Below are positions 51,407 to 61,463 of a stretch of DNA of 64,000 bases, piece after piece. This DNA comes from Rhodococcus sp. SMB37 (GTDB lineage: Bacteria; Actinomycetota; Actinomycetes; Mycobacteriales; Mycobacteriaceae), in assembly GCF_004345605.1 (NCBI RefSeq), contig NZ_SLVY01000002.1, forward strand, positions 248,001 to 312,000, given 5' to 3'. The stretch's first letter is position 1; the number at the start of each line of letters is the position of its first letter. The notes under the pieces were generated by a model. That model worked only from the letters and a program-made list of their open reading frames with translations. It was not told the DNA's origin and ran no database searches. Made by a program: the position numbers and the translations under genes.

Positions 51407-51931
51407 GTGCCGGGGGGCTCACCATCGGAAGAACTGTTCATCGACGTCGTGGCCGTGGCCATGCTCGCGTCGACGCTCGACACGGCGTCGGACGACATGT
51501 CGGCGGCTATCGACGTCCTCGGATCAATTAGCGGTCAGCATCTCGGCGGCGCCGAATTGGATCGTGCCGCATCCGATTTCCGTGATCGGTGGCAAAACGG
51601 CATCCGCAAGATCGCGTCGGCCACAGACGGCCTCGCCACAGCGCTGACGGAGACGTGCAGTTCCTACAGCGCCCAGGTCGGGGCGACCGCCGCAGCATTG
51701 AGCACGATCGGTTCGACGCTGCCGGCGATCAAGGCTGTCATGAGCTCTGCGACGAAGTGCGGTAGCCACCGTCCTCCAGACCCGCTTCGATCTCGAACTT
51801 GTTGCGCGAACCGGGATTGCGCAATTCCTCCCACAGATAGCGCACCGCGAAGCCGAGTCCGTGACGCGCCCATTGGTCGGCGTGGACGGCCTCGTGTCGA
51901 AGCAGCCGGCGCGATGGTGGTTTTCGAGTGA
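51407..51931 (+). CDS. Putative ESX/WXG100-like protein with unusual C-terminus
   Basis: The first 112 residues or so are a helical hairpin: AVAMLASTLDTASDDMSAAIDVLGSIS, DRWQNGIRK as the turn (W-x-N-G, not exactly WXG), and a second long helix. This is the shape of small type VII secretion substrates. After ATKC the composition changes abruptly to a basic Arg/Pro text that overlaps a well-formed gene on the other strand, so the native stop may have been lost. GTG 51407, with GGGGG upstream. No ESX genes are nearby. Confidence 0.55.
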   Translation: MPGGSPSEELFIDVVAVAMLASTLDTASDDMSAAIDVLGSISGQHLGGAELDRAASDFRDRWQNGIRKIASATDGLATALTETCSSYSAQVGATAAALSTIGSTLPAIKAVMSSATKCGSHRPPDPLRSRTCCANRDCAIPPTDSAPRSRVRDAPIGRRGRPRVEAAGAMVVFE

Positions 51932-52136
51932 GGAACACTCCCCCGATGGTGGTGCCACCGCGCGCGAATCCGCCGCGCATGCCGGTACTCACATAGAGCC
52001 CGAACTCGTCGTCGAACATCACCGCACCGCCCCAGAGGCGCGCCCACCCCAGCGCCAGAGCGGTGGGGATACGAGCGGATGACACTCCCCGCGATGCCCG
52101 CGTCATGCGGTGTGAGGTCCGGCCTGTTCTCGACAC
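51738..52136 (-). CDS. Small protein with HExxH motif
   Basis: 132 residues. RHEAVHADQWARHG holds a HExxH metal-binding motif with a possible third ligand in FEIEAGLEDGG. Otherwise GGFARGGTTIGGVFLT suggests a beta sheet. A short zincin-like domain; no signal peptide or membrane span. Start uncertain: GTG 52136 or ATG 52106. Its 3' end overlaps the neighbouring convergent gene by 194 bp. Function unknown. Confidence 0.6.
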   Translation of the reverse strand: MSRTGRTSHRMTRASRGVSSARIPTALALGWARLWGGAVMFDDEFGLYVSTGMRGGFARGGTTIGGVFLTRKPPSRRLLRHEAVHADQWARHGLGFAVRYLWEELRNPGSRNKFEIEAGLEDGGYRTSSQSS

Positions 52137-52200
52137 GAGTCGAGCTTACGACGACGGTGGGCGGCCCTCACACGAGGACCGCCCACCCGTGACACAGTGT

Positions 52201-53643
52201 TCAGGCCCGTACCGGGACGGCTTCTTCCACCTTGTCGAGGTTCTTCCGCTTGGCGACGGGGATGGTGAGCGTGATTGCGGCCGCGACCAATGCGACCCCG
52301 CACCCGATGAGCAGCCCTGTCCGGAAGCCTGCTTCGGTCGGGATGCTGTAGTCGCCCGACTGCACGCTCATCTGCGCCAGCACGACACCGACGACGGCGG
52401 CCGAGATCGACGTGCCCATCGCGCGCATCAGCGAGTTGACGCTGTTGGCCGATGCCGTTTCGCTCTGTGGGACGGAGCTCATGATCAGCGCGGGCATTGC
52501 ACCGTAGGCGAATCCGACGCCGGTACTGCAGATCGCGGCAACGATCATCAGGCCCCACGTCGAGCCCATGAGCAACTGCGACGAGCCGTACGCAATCGCG
52601 ATGATCACGCACCCTACGAACAGAGAGACCTTGGGCCCGCGCGCCGACGACAGCTTCCCGGCGATGGGCGAGACCGCCATCATCATCAGACCTCCGGGTG
52701 CCATCCACAGGCCCATCGCCAGCATCGACTGGCCGAGTCCGTATCCGGTTTCGGTGGGAAGCTGGAGCAACTGCGGGATGATCAGTGACTGCGCGTACAT
52801 TCCGAAGCCGACGACGACCGATGCCGCGTTGGTCAGCAGCACCGCGGGCCGGGCCGCGATCCTCAGATCGACGAGCGGATCGGTGCGGCGTAGTTCCCAC
52901 CAACCCCAGGCCACCAGCACGATCACCGCAAGAGCGAACAGCTCGAGAGTCGTCGAACTCCCCCATCCCCAGTCGGCCCCCTTCGACACCGCGACCAGTA
53001 GGGATGTCAGCGCGATACCAAGACCGATGGCGCCCACGATGTCGAAGCGTCCGGGATTCGCCTTGCCCTGGACATCGGGCACCACGTTCCACAGCAATAC
53101 GAATACCACGGCACTGAGGACTGCTGTTGCCCAGAACAGCACACGCCAGCTCGTGTTCTCCGCGACAGCAGCCGCAATGGGGAGGCCGAGAGCGCCGCCG
53201 ATCCCCATCGACGCGCTCATCAGAGCGATCGACGAGTGCAGACGCTCGGGCGGGAGAACGTCTCGCAGCAGGCTGATGCCCAGCGGAATCAGGCCGACGC
53301 CCAGCCCCTGCAAGCCACGGCCGAGGAGCATCGGCAGCAGCGACGACGACAGCGCGCACAGCACCGCACCGAGGATCAACGGAATCGTGCAGATCAACAG
53401 CATCCGACGTTTGCCGTAGGTGTCACCGAGGCGCCCGATCACCGGAGTCGCGACCGCACCCGTGAGCAGAGTGACGGTGATCACCCACGACGCATTGGAC
53501 GCGGTCGTGTCCAACATCACAGGCAGTTGACCGATGAGAGGAACCACGAGCGTCTGAGTGAGAGCGCCGACGATTCCGGTGAACGCAAGCACCCCTACCA
53601 GCAGGGAGGGACGCACTTCCGGCGCCGCGACAGAACCTTGCAT
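52201..53643 (-). CDS. MFS drug:H+ transporter (DHA2/EmrB-QacA type)
   Basis: 480 residues with about 14 hydrophobic segments. Motif A-like GRLGDTYGKRRML follows the second helix and motif C-like GLGVGLIPLG lies around helix 5. Probably exports lipophilic compounds. ATG 53643, with GGAG eight bases upstream. The divergent MarR gene is 147 bp away with a palindrome between, so repression by that MarR is expected. Confidence 0.88.
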   Translation of the reverse strand: MQGSVAAPEVRPSLLVGVLAFTGIVGALTQTLVVPLIGQLPVMLDTTASNASWVITVTLLTGAVATPVIGRLGDTYGKRRMLLICTIPLILGAVLCALSSSLLPMLLGRGLQGLGVGLIPLGISLLRDVLPPERLHSSIALMSASMGIGGALGLPIAAAVAENTSWRVLFWATAVLSAVVFVLLWNVVPDVQGKANPGRFDIVGAIGLGIALTSLLVAVSKGADWGWGSSTTLELFALAVIVLVAWGWWELRRTDPLVDLRIAARPAVLLTNAASVVVGFGMYAQSLIIPQLLQLPTETGYGLGQSMLAMGLWMAPGGLMMMAVSPIAGKLSSARGPKVSLFVGCVIIAIAYGSSQLLMGSTWGLMIVAAICSTGVGFAYGAMPALIMSSVPQSETASANSVNSLMRAMGTSISAAVVGVVLAQMSVQSGDYSIPTEAGFRTGLLIGCGVALVAAAITLTIPVAKRKNLDKVEEAVPVRA

Positions 53644-53709
53644 TGAATGAACTCCGTCTTCGAGTAAAGAAAATCCCAAGTCAGCAGGTAATATGTATTG
53701 AGCACATGG

Positions 53710-53724
53710 TATGCATGATGCATA
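53710..53724. promoter_or_regulatory. Palindromic MarR operator
   Basis: TATGCAT-G-ATGCATA is a perfect 7-bp inverted repeat with one central base, in the gap between the divergent MFS and MarR genes. Typical size and place for a MarR dimer site. Confidence 0.65.
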
Positions 53725-53790
53725 TTCACGGGTCAACACGGAGTTCGCCCATACTGGGAAAACGCGACCTAGGAGTGATGAGACACACAG

Positions 53791-54270
53791 ATGGACAAGC
53801 CGACGCACCTGATCGAGTTCGAAATGATGCTCATCGGGCGGCATCTCAACTTCTTCGGCCCCCGCCGGCGAGATGCCGGACGTCTGGACCGCAGTGCGTA
53901 CACCATGCTCAGCCGTCTCTCCGCCCAGGGACCGATGAGCATCGGCCAGCTGAGCGACGCATTCGGACTCGATTCATCCACGGTCAATCGCCAGACCTCG
54001 GCACTGCTGAAGACAGGGTTGGCCGAGCGGATCCCCGACCCCGACGGGGGCATCGCACGCAAGTTCCAGATCACCGAGGACGGCGCCCGACGCCTGGACC
54101 ACGAACGCGCCCGAGCGATCGAGTCGCTCGAGCACGTTCTGGTCGATTGGGATGCCGAGGACGTGGCCGAATTCGCGCGCTATCTCGAACGGTTCAACAC
54201 CGACATCGAGCGCTTGTCCGGCTCGCCATGGACCCGGCGCGCCGACATCGGGCAGCCGAAGAACCCGTGA
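53791..54270 (+). CDS. MarR family regulator
   Basis: 159 residues. Winged helix-turn-helix MSIGQLSDAFGLDSSTVNRQTSALLKTGLAERIPDPDGG is the DNA-reading part, with wing IARKFQITEDG. Dimerisation helices at both ends. ATG 53791 (MDKPTHLIEFEMML). Divergent from the efflux gene with a palindrome between. The 3' end meets the ABC permease gene without a gap. Confidence 0.88.
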   Translation: MDKPTHLIEFEMMLIGRHLNFFGPRRRDAGRLDRSAYTMLSRLSAQGPMSIGQLSDAFGLDSSTVNRQTSALLKTGLAERIPDPDGGIARKFQITEDGARRLDHERARAIESLEHVLVDWDAEDVAEFARYLERFNTDIERLSGSPWTRRADIGQPKNP

Positions 54271-56709
54271 CTACCCGGCCAGCGCAGCGACGGGCGACAC
54301 CCGACTCGCCCGCTGTGCCGGCACCAGGGAGGCGACAATGCCTGCCGCGCCACCCGCGACAACGATTCCTGCCAGCTGCAGCCAAGGCACAGCGCCGAGA
54401 CCGACATGGCTCGCACCGATGACCGATGCGGTGCCGAACGTCCCGAGCACCAGACCGAGTGCGACACCCAGGATCGACGCGACTCCCGCGATGATCACTG
54501 CCTCACGCACGAGAAGGCTCCGCACCCCTGACCGGGACAGACCCACCGAGCGGAGCATCGCCGTTTCACGTCGCCGTTCGAGGACCGACAAGGCCATGGT
54601 GTTGCCGACCCCGATGAGCGCGATCACCACGGCGACCGACAGGAGGCCGGCGACGATCAGCAGCATCGTGTCGAGGACGTTCTCGAGTGTCTGCCTCATC
54701 TTCGCAGCTCCGACGACCTCGCTACCCGGAAACGCTGCCGCAGCCACCCGCGACACCTCGTCGGTGACAGCGACCAGGTCCTCCTCGGACAAATCGTCGT
54801 CCAGTTTCAGCCACATCGTTTCAGGCGCTGCCGAATCATCGACTGCACTCAGGTCGCCCATGGAGATCATGTCCGGCGACCCGGCGTCTGCAATGGCGAC
54901 GGCCAGGTTCTGCATGCCGGTGCCACCGCCGACCTCGACGATCTCGCCGTCCTGCACGCCCAATGTCTCCGCCAGCGACCGCTCGAGCACGATCGTCCCC
55001 GACTCGGGCAGCCTCACATCGGTTCGGATGGTCGATGCGGTGGACACCGGATCGACGCCGAGCACAGAGAACTCCGTGCCGGCCACCGTGACCGTCGCAG
55101 ACGCGATCTCTGTGCCCGCGTGAACCCCGTCGATCGCAGTGAGCCTGGCCGAACCTCCCATGGCTACCGGTTCCGCAGTCGCCGTGACAGCGATATCCAC
55201 CGGGAAGTTCTCGTCGACGACCTCGGGCGCCCCGGCCTTCAGCGTGCCGATGCCCACCACGATCGTCGCCGTCAGTGTCACCCCGATGAACAGGGCCGTC
55301 GCTGTCGATGCTGTCCGGCGCGGATTGCGGCGCGCATTTCCGGCCGCGAGTGCTGCGACCGGCCCGCCCGCCCGGGCGAAGGCATCACCGACAGCCCCCA
55401 CTGCCGCGGGCACGATCCGGCGCGAGGCCAGGACGACACCCACGAACAGCAGCAGACCGCCGGGACACGCGATCAGCACATTGCTCACCCAGGCGCCGAT
55501 CACCAGCAATGCCGAGCCTCCGGCCATCGCCAGCAGCGCACACGCGCGGCGCACCCACGACTCGCCCACCGACTCGGGCTGAGCCTCGAGCGGATGCAAC
55601 GCCGCGAGCGCCGACACTCGTGTCGCTGTTCGAGCCGCGCCGTTCGCTGCGACCACCGTGACGACGGTTCCGAGTACGAGCCCGGCGACAATCGTCGTGA
55701 TCGTCACAGAGACGGAGGTGAGCGGGATCGGAGCATCCGCTGCGCGGGCACCCGCAACAACGCCCGCCGCGAGCCCACACCCGGCGAGCACGCCGAGAAC
55801 GGCGGAGACGAAGCCGACGATCAGCGCCTCACCTCGCACACTGCGCCGCACCTGGGAAGCGGTGACACCGACGCATCGCATGAGCGCCAGTTCGCGGGTC
55901 CGTGCGGCAAGCAGCACCGCGAACGTGTTCGCGATGACGAGTCCCGCGACGACCACCGCGATCGCAGCGAAGCACAGCAGAACGTTGCGCAGCAACGCGA
56001 TGTCCCCGACGTGCGCGTCGGACACCGCAGTGGCACGCGCCTCACCCGAGACCACCTCGGTCCCCGGCGCGGCGAGCGCGACCGCGTCGCGCACCGCATC
56101 ACCGTCGCCCGCGACACGTATCTCCCAGTCCGCGGACCCGCCGGACCACGCCCGGACCTGTGCGGCGCTACCGAAGATCTGGCCCGAATCCATTGCGAGG
56201 GGCGAACCTGCCACGTCCACGACACCGACCACAGTCACGGACGCGGGTGCCATCTCACCCGACAGATCGGCCACCGTCACGGTGTCACCGACCGCGCGTC
56301 CCGATGACGAACCCACCGCGATCTCTCCGTCGCCGGCGGGCCATCGTCCATCCGCGAGACGTTGCCAGCGCATCGACTCGTCGGATGCGATCGTGGCCGC
56401 AGTACCGTACCCGGATGCTCCGTCCGCGAGCCGGACGGGACCGGTCACGTCGAGGGTGGCCGCGCGCACACCCGGCGCTGCCCCGACCGCGGACAACGTC
56501 CGATCCGGGTCCGTGGCGGGCCCCTCGGGTGTCACCACCGAGGAAATCCCTTCATACTGCGCCGCAGTCGCTTTCGTGATCGACGCATTCACGGTGTCAC
56601 TGAGCACGAGAGTCAGCACGACGAACGCCACCGCTACGATCACCGCGAGCGCCGTCGCGACGTACCGTCCTCGGTGGGCACGGGCCTGCGCCAGAACCAG
56701 GTGCCTCAT
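54271..56709 (-). CDS. ABC transporter permease, FtsX/MacB type
   Basis: 812 residues with two repeated FtsX halves. N-terminal helix ALAVIVAVAFVVLTLVLSD, extracytoplasmic MacB-like domain, then three-helix cluster around residues 240-380; the same pattern repeats at about 420-812. Two-half permeases of this family move lipoproteins, peptides or antibiotics. Overlaps the ATPase stop by four bases. Transported substance unknown. Confidence 0.88.
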   Translation of the reverse strand: MRHLVLAQARAHRGRYVATALAVIVAVAFVVLTLVLSDTVNASITKATAAQYEGISSVVTPEGPATDPDRTLSAVGAAPGVRAATLDVTGPVRLADGASGYGTAATIASDESMRWQRLADGRWPAGDGEIAVGSSSGRAVGDTVTVADLSGEMAPASVTVVGVVDVAGSPLAMDSGQIFGSAAQVRAWSGGSADWEIRVAGDGDAVRDAVALAAPGTEVVSGEARATAVSDAHVGDIALLRNVLLCFAAIAVVVAGLVIANTFAVLLAARTRELALMRCVGVTASQVRRSVRGEALIVGFVSAVLGVLAGCGLAAGVVAGARAADAPIPLTSVSVTITTIVAGLVLGTVVTVVAANGAARTATRVSALAALHPLEAQPESVGESWVRRACALLAMAGGSALLVIGAWVSNVLIACPGGLLLFVGVVLASRRIVPAAVGAVGDAFARAGGPVAALAAGNARRNPRRTASTATALFIGVTLTATIVVGIGTLKAGAPEVVDENFPVDIAVTATAEPVAMGGSARLTAIDGVHAGTEIASATVTVAGTEFSVLGVDPVSTASTIRTDVRLPESGTIVLERSLAETLGVQDGEIVEVGGGTGMQNLAVAIADAGSPDMISMGDLSAVDDSAAPETMWLKLDDDLSEEDLVAVTDEVSRVAAAAFPGSEVVGAAKMRQTLENVLDTMLLIVAGLLSVAVVIALIGVGNTMALSVLERRRETAMLRSVGLSRSGVRSLLVREAVIIAGVASILGVALGLVLGTFGTASVIGASHVGLGAVPWLQLAGIVVAGGAAGIVASLVPAQRASRVSPVAALAG

Positions 56710-57491
56710 CGCGCCGCCACCGCCGCACCGGTCACGCTCAGCGCGCGCATCGTGTCGATGACGGTATCCGTGGTGGGGTGCGCGATCTCACCGGCAGGGC
56801 GGCCATCGGCCAGCAGAACCACCCGGTCCGAATACGACGCGGCAACCGGATCGTGCGTCACCATCACCACCGTCTGACCGGTTTCCCGCGCACTCGACCG
56901 CAGCATCGACAGCACCTCCGCGCCGGATTGCGAATCGAGATTGCCGGTCGGTTCGTCGGCGAAGATGACGTCGGGTTGTGGCAACAGCGCCCGCGCGACA
57001 GCCACGCGCTGCTGCTGACCACCGGACATCTCGTGTGGCAGATGGTCGAGACGAGCGCTCAGCCCGAGGCGACCGGTCACCTCGTCGAACCACTCCTGCG
57101 ACGGTCGCGTGCCGGCGAGACGCATCGGCAGCAGCACGTTGTCGCGGGCGGTGAGTACCGGCAGCAGGTTGAACGCTTGGAACACGAAACCGATACGGTC
57201 GCGGCGTAATCCGGTCAGCACCGCATCCGAGGCGGCACTGATCTCGACATCCTCTCGGCGACCGTCACCGTGAAGAACCACACGCCCGGAATCGACCCCG
57301 TCGAGACCGGCGAGGGCATGCATGAGGGTCGATTTACCGGAGCCCGACGGACCCATGATCGCGGTGAAGCGGCCTCGCTCGAACGCGATGGAGACCCCGT
57401 CGAGGGCACGCACCTCGGCATCACCGCGTCCGTAGACACGGACCACGTCGTGAGCGGAACAAGCCGGAACGAATGTGCTTCTCGAAGTCAT
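56706..57491 (-). CDS. ABC transporter ATP-binding protein
   Basis: 261 residues. Walker A GPSGSGKS, Q-loop in FVFQAFNLLP, signature MSGGQQQRVAVARAL and Walker B VIFADEPTGNLDS are intact: a MacB/LolD-type ATPase. ATG 57491 (MTSRSTFVPA). Translation is coupled to the permease (ATGA). A 114-bp gap separates it from the LuxR regulator, so it may have a regulated promoter. Confidence 0.92.
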   Translation of the reverse strand: MTSRSTFVPACSAHDVVRVYGRGDAEVRALDGVSIAFERGRFTAIMGPSGSGKSTLMHALAGLDGVDSGRVVLHGDGRREDVEISAASDAVLTGLRRDRIGFVFQAFNLLPVLTARDNVLLPMRLAGTRPSQEWFDEVTGRLGLSARLDHLPHEMSGGQQQRVAVARALLPQPDVIFADEPTGNLDSQSGAEVLSMLRSSARETGQTVVMVTHDPVAASYSDRVVLLADGRPAGEIAHPTTDTVIDTMRALSVTGAAVAAR

Positions 57492-57605
57492 ACATCGACG
57501 GTAGGAACGATGTGTCGCGAGAACATCGGAGCGCGGCTCCATCTTGCCCCACGCCGCCCTCACACCCTGGTAGTACCGACCTACGACGCGAGTCCGACCA
57601 CGGTC

Positions 57606-58310
57606 CTACTCACCCGCTCCGAGCAGCTCGTCGGGCCGCACGAGACCGGCACGGAATGCGAACAGCACCGCCTGGACCCGATCGCGTGAGCCGGTCTTCG
57701 CAAGAACCCTACCCACATGGGTCTTCACGGTTCCGGCCGACAGCACGAACCGATCGGCGATTTCGGTGTTGGTGAACCCGTGAGCCATCGCAACGAGAAC
57801 CTCGAGTTCACGAGGCGTGAGACCGTCCGGAACCGGCACTGCTGCAGCAGAACTCGAGTGCCCCTCCCCTAACAGTGGCGTGACGTGCTGCAGCAGACGA
57901 CGTGTTGCGCGCGGCGCCATGACAGCATCGCCTCGGTGCACCGTCCGCACTGCATCGAGCAGGTCCTCCGGAAGGGCGTCCTTGAGGAGGAAGCCGCTCG
58001 CGCCCGCAGCGATCGCCTGAACGACGTAGTCGTCGTTGTCGAACGTGGTGAGCACCACAACTTTCGGGGCATCCGGAGCGCGCAGGAGGGCACGGGTCGC
58101 GGAGATCCCGTCGAGCCGCGGCATCTGGACGTCCATCAGGACCACGTCGGCGTGCACCCGACCGAGTTCGACGACCGCAGCCTCGCCGTCGGAGGCCTCG
58201 GCGACCACTTCGATGTCGGGTTGCGACTCGAGCACCATACGGAAGCCCGCGCGCACGAGCTGCTGATCGTCGACGAGTGCGACGCGGATGGGGTCGGCGA
58301 ATTCGATCAC
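57606..58310 (-). CDS. NarL/LuxR-type response regulator
   Basis: About 234 residues. Receiver with ALVDDQQLVRAG, phosphoaspartate region VVLMDVQMPRLDG and VLTTFDNDDYV; helix-turn-helix LTPRELEVLVAMAHGFTNTEIADRFVLSAGTVKTHVGRVLAK. GTG start near 58310. It lies 10 bp after the kinase gene. Because the kinase is interrupted, this regulator may lack its partner. Probable target: the neighbouring ABC transporter. Confidence 0.88.
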   Translation of the reverse strand: MIEFADPIRVALVDDQQLVRAGFRMVLESQPDIEVVAEASDGEAAVVELGRVHADVVLMDVQMPRLDGISATRALLRAPDAPKVVVLTTFDNDDYVVQAIAAGASGFLLKDALPEDLLDAVRTVHRGDAVMAPRATRRLLQHVTPLLGEGHSSSAAAVPVPDGLTPRELEVLVAMAHGFTNTEIADRFVLSAGTVKTHVGRVLAKTGSRDRVQAVLFAFRAGLVRPDELLGAGE

Positions 58311-58320
58311 GGCCGCCAGC

Positions 58321-59497
58321 CTATGCCGGGACCTCGGCACGGACCCGATAGCCACCGCCGCCCCGTGGCCCGGTGATCGAGCGACCACCGTGCAGCCGAG
58401 CACGCTCTTCGATACCGGTCAGCCCCTGTCCCCCCGGCCGAGCTTCCACGAGCGCGGCGGCGCCGCGACCGTCATCGACGATCTCGACGACGAGTGTGTC
58501 GGCGCGCCAGTCGAGGGTCACCTCGGTGTGCGCGAGGTCCAGCGTGTTTGAGGACGTTCGTGAGAGATTCCTGCACGATCCGGTAGACGGACAGGCCCAG
58601 GCCATCGGAGACATGACGGATCTCCCCGGTCACAGCGAGCGTCACTTCCAGGCCGCTCGTACGTATCTGCTCGACGAGCGTGGGGATATCGCCGATACCC
58701 GGTGTCGTGGTGAATTCACGCGGTGCGTCTTCTCGCAGTACCGACAGCAGCGATCGCATGTCGGTCAACGCCCGTCGACCCGTTTCGGAGATCGTCGTGA
58801 GCGCGGTGGCCGCCGCATCCGGGTCGGCGGACGCCGCGTACCGGCCACCGTCGGCCTGGGCAATGATCGCGGTGAGCGAATGCGCGACGATGTCGTGCAT
58901 CTCCCGCGCGATGCGCGTCCGTTCCTGGGTCGCGGCAAGTTCGGCCTCTTTGAGACGTTCGACCTCGAGCAATCGGTTGCGTTCGGTCAGGGCTTCCATC
59001 TCCCGCACCCGCAGACCCCGGAGACGGCCGAACGCCCACACCCCACCCACGAACAGTGCCACCATCGTCGCCGACGCCACCGTGTCGAAGAGGGTGCGCC
59101 CTTCGTACTGCCCGAAGAAGCGGATCCCGGCCAGCGCTCCCCCGGTCACCGCCGCCACCAGGGCGATGTTGGCCCACAGGCGCGGGGCATATGCAGCGAG
59201 CGCATACACCGCCATGGGTACCGCGACCGGCGCCACCGGCGACATGTCCGAGGACACCGCGAGGTGACCGAATGCCGCAGCGGCCACGACCGCGCCCGCG
59301 AGCACCGGACGGGTGCGGCGCCAGGCGAGAGGCACACTCAACGCCAGGACGAGCGCCGCATCACTCCACTCCAGATCCGAGGTCGCCACGACGAGCAATC
59401 CGAACGCCGTGACCAGGCCGGCGATGACCGAGTCGACGACGAACACGCGGCCACGACTCCACCGTTGCCAGCGTTCGATCATCGAGGTGGTCTGCAC
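58321..59497 (-). pseudogene. NarL-type sensor histidine kinase, frameshifted
   Basis: The first 320 or so residues read well: several membrane helices, then the HisKA_3 box RIAREMHDIVAHSLTAIIAQ, and YRIVQESLTNVLKHAG. After that the frame changes: the HATPase end (LAHTEVTLDWRADTLVVEIVDDGRGAAALV ... GQGLTGIEERARLHGG) is in another frame up to 58321. One extra base in the CC/GG at 58536-58537 explains it. The interrupted product would lack the ATP-binding G boxes. Partner regulator gene follows with a 10-bp gap. Confidence 0.75.
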
Positions 59498-59508
59498 GGA
59501 TCACACCG

Positions 59509-60039
59509 TCAGCCGAGCAGCTTCTGCCGCAACGCCTCGTCCTTGTCGAGCACCATGCTCTCGAGTCCGGCCTGGAACTGCTCCATGCGTTCACTCAGCG
59601 CCGGGTCGGCAGTCCCGAGAATGCGGGCCGCGAGCAGTCCGGCGTTACGTGCCCCGCCGATCGACACGGTGGCCACGGGGACACCAGCAGGCATCTGCAC
59701 GATCGACAGCAGCGAGTCCATTCCGTCGAGGTACTTCAACGGAACCGGAACCCCGATCACGGGCAGCGGGGTCGCGGACGCCACCATCCCGGGCAGGTGG
59801 GCTGCACCGCCGGCCCCAGCGATGATGACCTTGATCCCGCGACCGGCGGCGTCCTTCGCGTAATCGAGCATGCGCTGGGGGGTGCGGTGAGCGGATACGA
59901 CACCGACCTCGAATCGGATACCGAACTCGGCGAGCGCCTCGGCAGCGGCCTCCATCGTGGGCCAATCCGAATCGCTGCCCATGATCAGGCCGACCTGTGC
60001 GCCCTGTGTCATGGCGGTTCCCTGCGTCGTGTCTGTCAC
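59509..60039 (-). CDS. purE: N5-carboxyaminoimidazole ribonucleotide mutase
   Basis: Rearranges N5-CAIR to CAIR in purine synthesis. About 176 residues. GSDSDWPTM near the start, [11 protein letters not shown] (active His) and [14 protein letters not shown] are the class signatures. GTG 60039 overlaps the purK stop as GTGA, so the two are coupled; ATG 60012 is possible. Confidence 0.93.
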   Translation of the reverse strand: MTDTTQGTAMTQGAQVGLIMGSDSDWPTMEAAAEALAEFGIRFEVGVVSAHRTPQRMLDYAKDAAGRGIKVIIAGAGGAAHLPGMVASATPLPVIGVPVPLKYLDGMDSLLSIVQMPAGVPVATVSIGGARNAGLLAARILGTADPALSERMEQFQAGLESMVLDKDEALRQKLLG

Positions 60040-61325
60040 TCTGATTCTCCCGTGTGTTCGTTCCAGCCGTCGGTCCACTCTGCGTGCGAAAGCCAGTGCG
60101 CGGCGCGCTCTGCACGTTCCCGGACCGCGGCGACGTACTCCGCGTCCTCGAGCGAGCCGGACGGTGCGCCGAGCAGGTTGACGTGCCCGATCTTGCGGTC
60201 CTTGCGTTCGCCCTTGCCGTAGAGGTGCACGCGCACATCGGGCATCCGCGCGAACAGGTGATGCAGTCGCTCGTCCATGCTCATTGCCGGTGCTTCCGGG
60301 GCACCGAGGACGTTCGCCATCACGACGACAGGCGCGAGGGGCGTCGTGTCACCGAGCGGGTAGTCGAGCACCGCGCGCAGGTGCTGCTCGAACTGGCCCG
60401 TACGCGCACCGTCCATTCCCCAGTGGCCGGAGTTGTGGGGGCGCATCGCGAGTTCGTTGACGATCAGCTCACCGGCCTGCGTCTCGAACAGTTCGACGGC
60501 CATCACACCCACCACACCGAGTTCGCCTGCGATCCGCAACGCAAGTTGTTCCGCCGCGGCCGCGACGTCCGCAGGCAGGTTCGGTGCTGGTGCGATCACG
60601 ACGGAGCACTGGCCGTCGCGTTGCACGGTCTCCACGACGGGCCAGCTTGCACCCTGCCCGAACGGCGAGCGCGCGACCATCGCCGACAGCTCCCGACGCC
60701 ACGCGACCTTCTCCTCCGCGAGCAGCGGCACACCGCGGCCGAGTTGCTCGGCGACGATCCGCTCGAGTTCGGTCTCGTCGTCGACGATCCACACTCCGCG
60801 GCCGTCGTACCCGCCGCGGGCAGCCTTGAGTACGAACGGCCATCCGAGGTGGTCCCGCGCCGAGGCGAGGTCGACGGTCGAGTTGATCTCCGCGAACTTA
60901 GGCATGGGCGCGTCCAACGCACCGAGCCGCTTGCGCATCGCGATCTTGTCCTGCGCGAAGATCAGCGCCTGCGGCGGAGGCAGCACGGCGACACCCTCGC
61001 TCTGCAGAACTTCGAGGTGCTCGGTGGGGACGCCCTCGTGGTCGAAGGTCAGCGCGTGGGCACCCGTTGCGGCGCGCCGCAACGCGTCGAGATCGTCGTG
61101 GCTGCCGAATACGACGTCGGGGCTCACCTGAGCGGCCGGTTCGTCCTCACTGCCCGCGAGTACCCGCAGCGTCTGGCCGAGCGCGATCGCAGCCTGATGC
61201 GTCATCCGCGCGAGCTGGCCACCGCCGATCATCGTCACGACGGGCATCCCGGTCGTCAGGGCGCGGGGAGAATCGGGGCTGGGGAGCGAGTCAGGTCTAC
61301 CGGTCACAGCTGACAATGGTGTCAC
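60036..61325 (-). CDS. purK: 5-(carboxyamino)imidazole ribonucleotide synthase
   Basis: ATP-grasp enzyme carboxylating AIR. 429 residues: [15 protein letters not shown], the ATP loop [15 protein letters not shown], and [16 protein letters not shown] 61325. First gene of purK-purE, as Rv3276c-Rv3275c. The N-terminus is slightly extended and Pro/Ser rich. Confidence 0.94.
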   Translation of the reverse strand: MTPLSAVTGRPDSLPSPDSPRALTTGMPVVTMIGGGQLARMTHQAAIALGQTLRVLAGSEDEPAAQVSPDVVFGSHDDLDALRRAATGAHALTFDHEGVPTEHLEVLQSEGVAVLPPPQALIFAQDKIAMRKRLGALDAPMPKFAEINSTVDLASARDHLGWPFVLKAARGGYDGRGVWIVDDETELERIVAEQLGRGVPLLAEEKVAWRRELSAMVARSPFGQGASWPVVETVQRDGQCSVVIAPAPNLPADVAAAAEQLALRIAGELGVVGVMAVELFETQAGELIVNELAMRPHNSGHWGMDGARTGQFEQHLRAVLDYPLGDTTPLAPVVVMANVLGAPEAPAMSMDERLHHLFARMPDVRVHLYGKGERKDRKIGHVNLLGAPSGSLEDAEYVAAVRERAERAAHWLSHAEWTDGWNEHTGESE

Positions 61326-61463
61326 AGCGCGCCCGTCGCCTTCGCGTGGCGATCAGGTGAACATTTCGGGACTGACATTCCGATTCGTCACTTTCCTGTG
61401 GTAGGCCTGAAAATTTTCGCTGTGGTTCGTAGAAACCGCTCCGAGTTTCGTAGACTCGGCCGA

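Noticed and set aside
55120..56761. Long + strand frames opposite the ABC permease
   Set aside because: They mirror the permease frame, are Arg/Thr rich and have no domain features.
57492..57605. CGTAGG-like operator before the ABC ATPase gene
   Set aside because: CCTACGACG near 57585 has one half-site only and lacks the paired CGTAGG; it does not match the desaturase operators.
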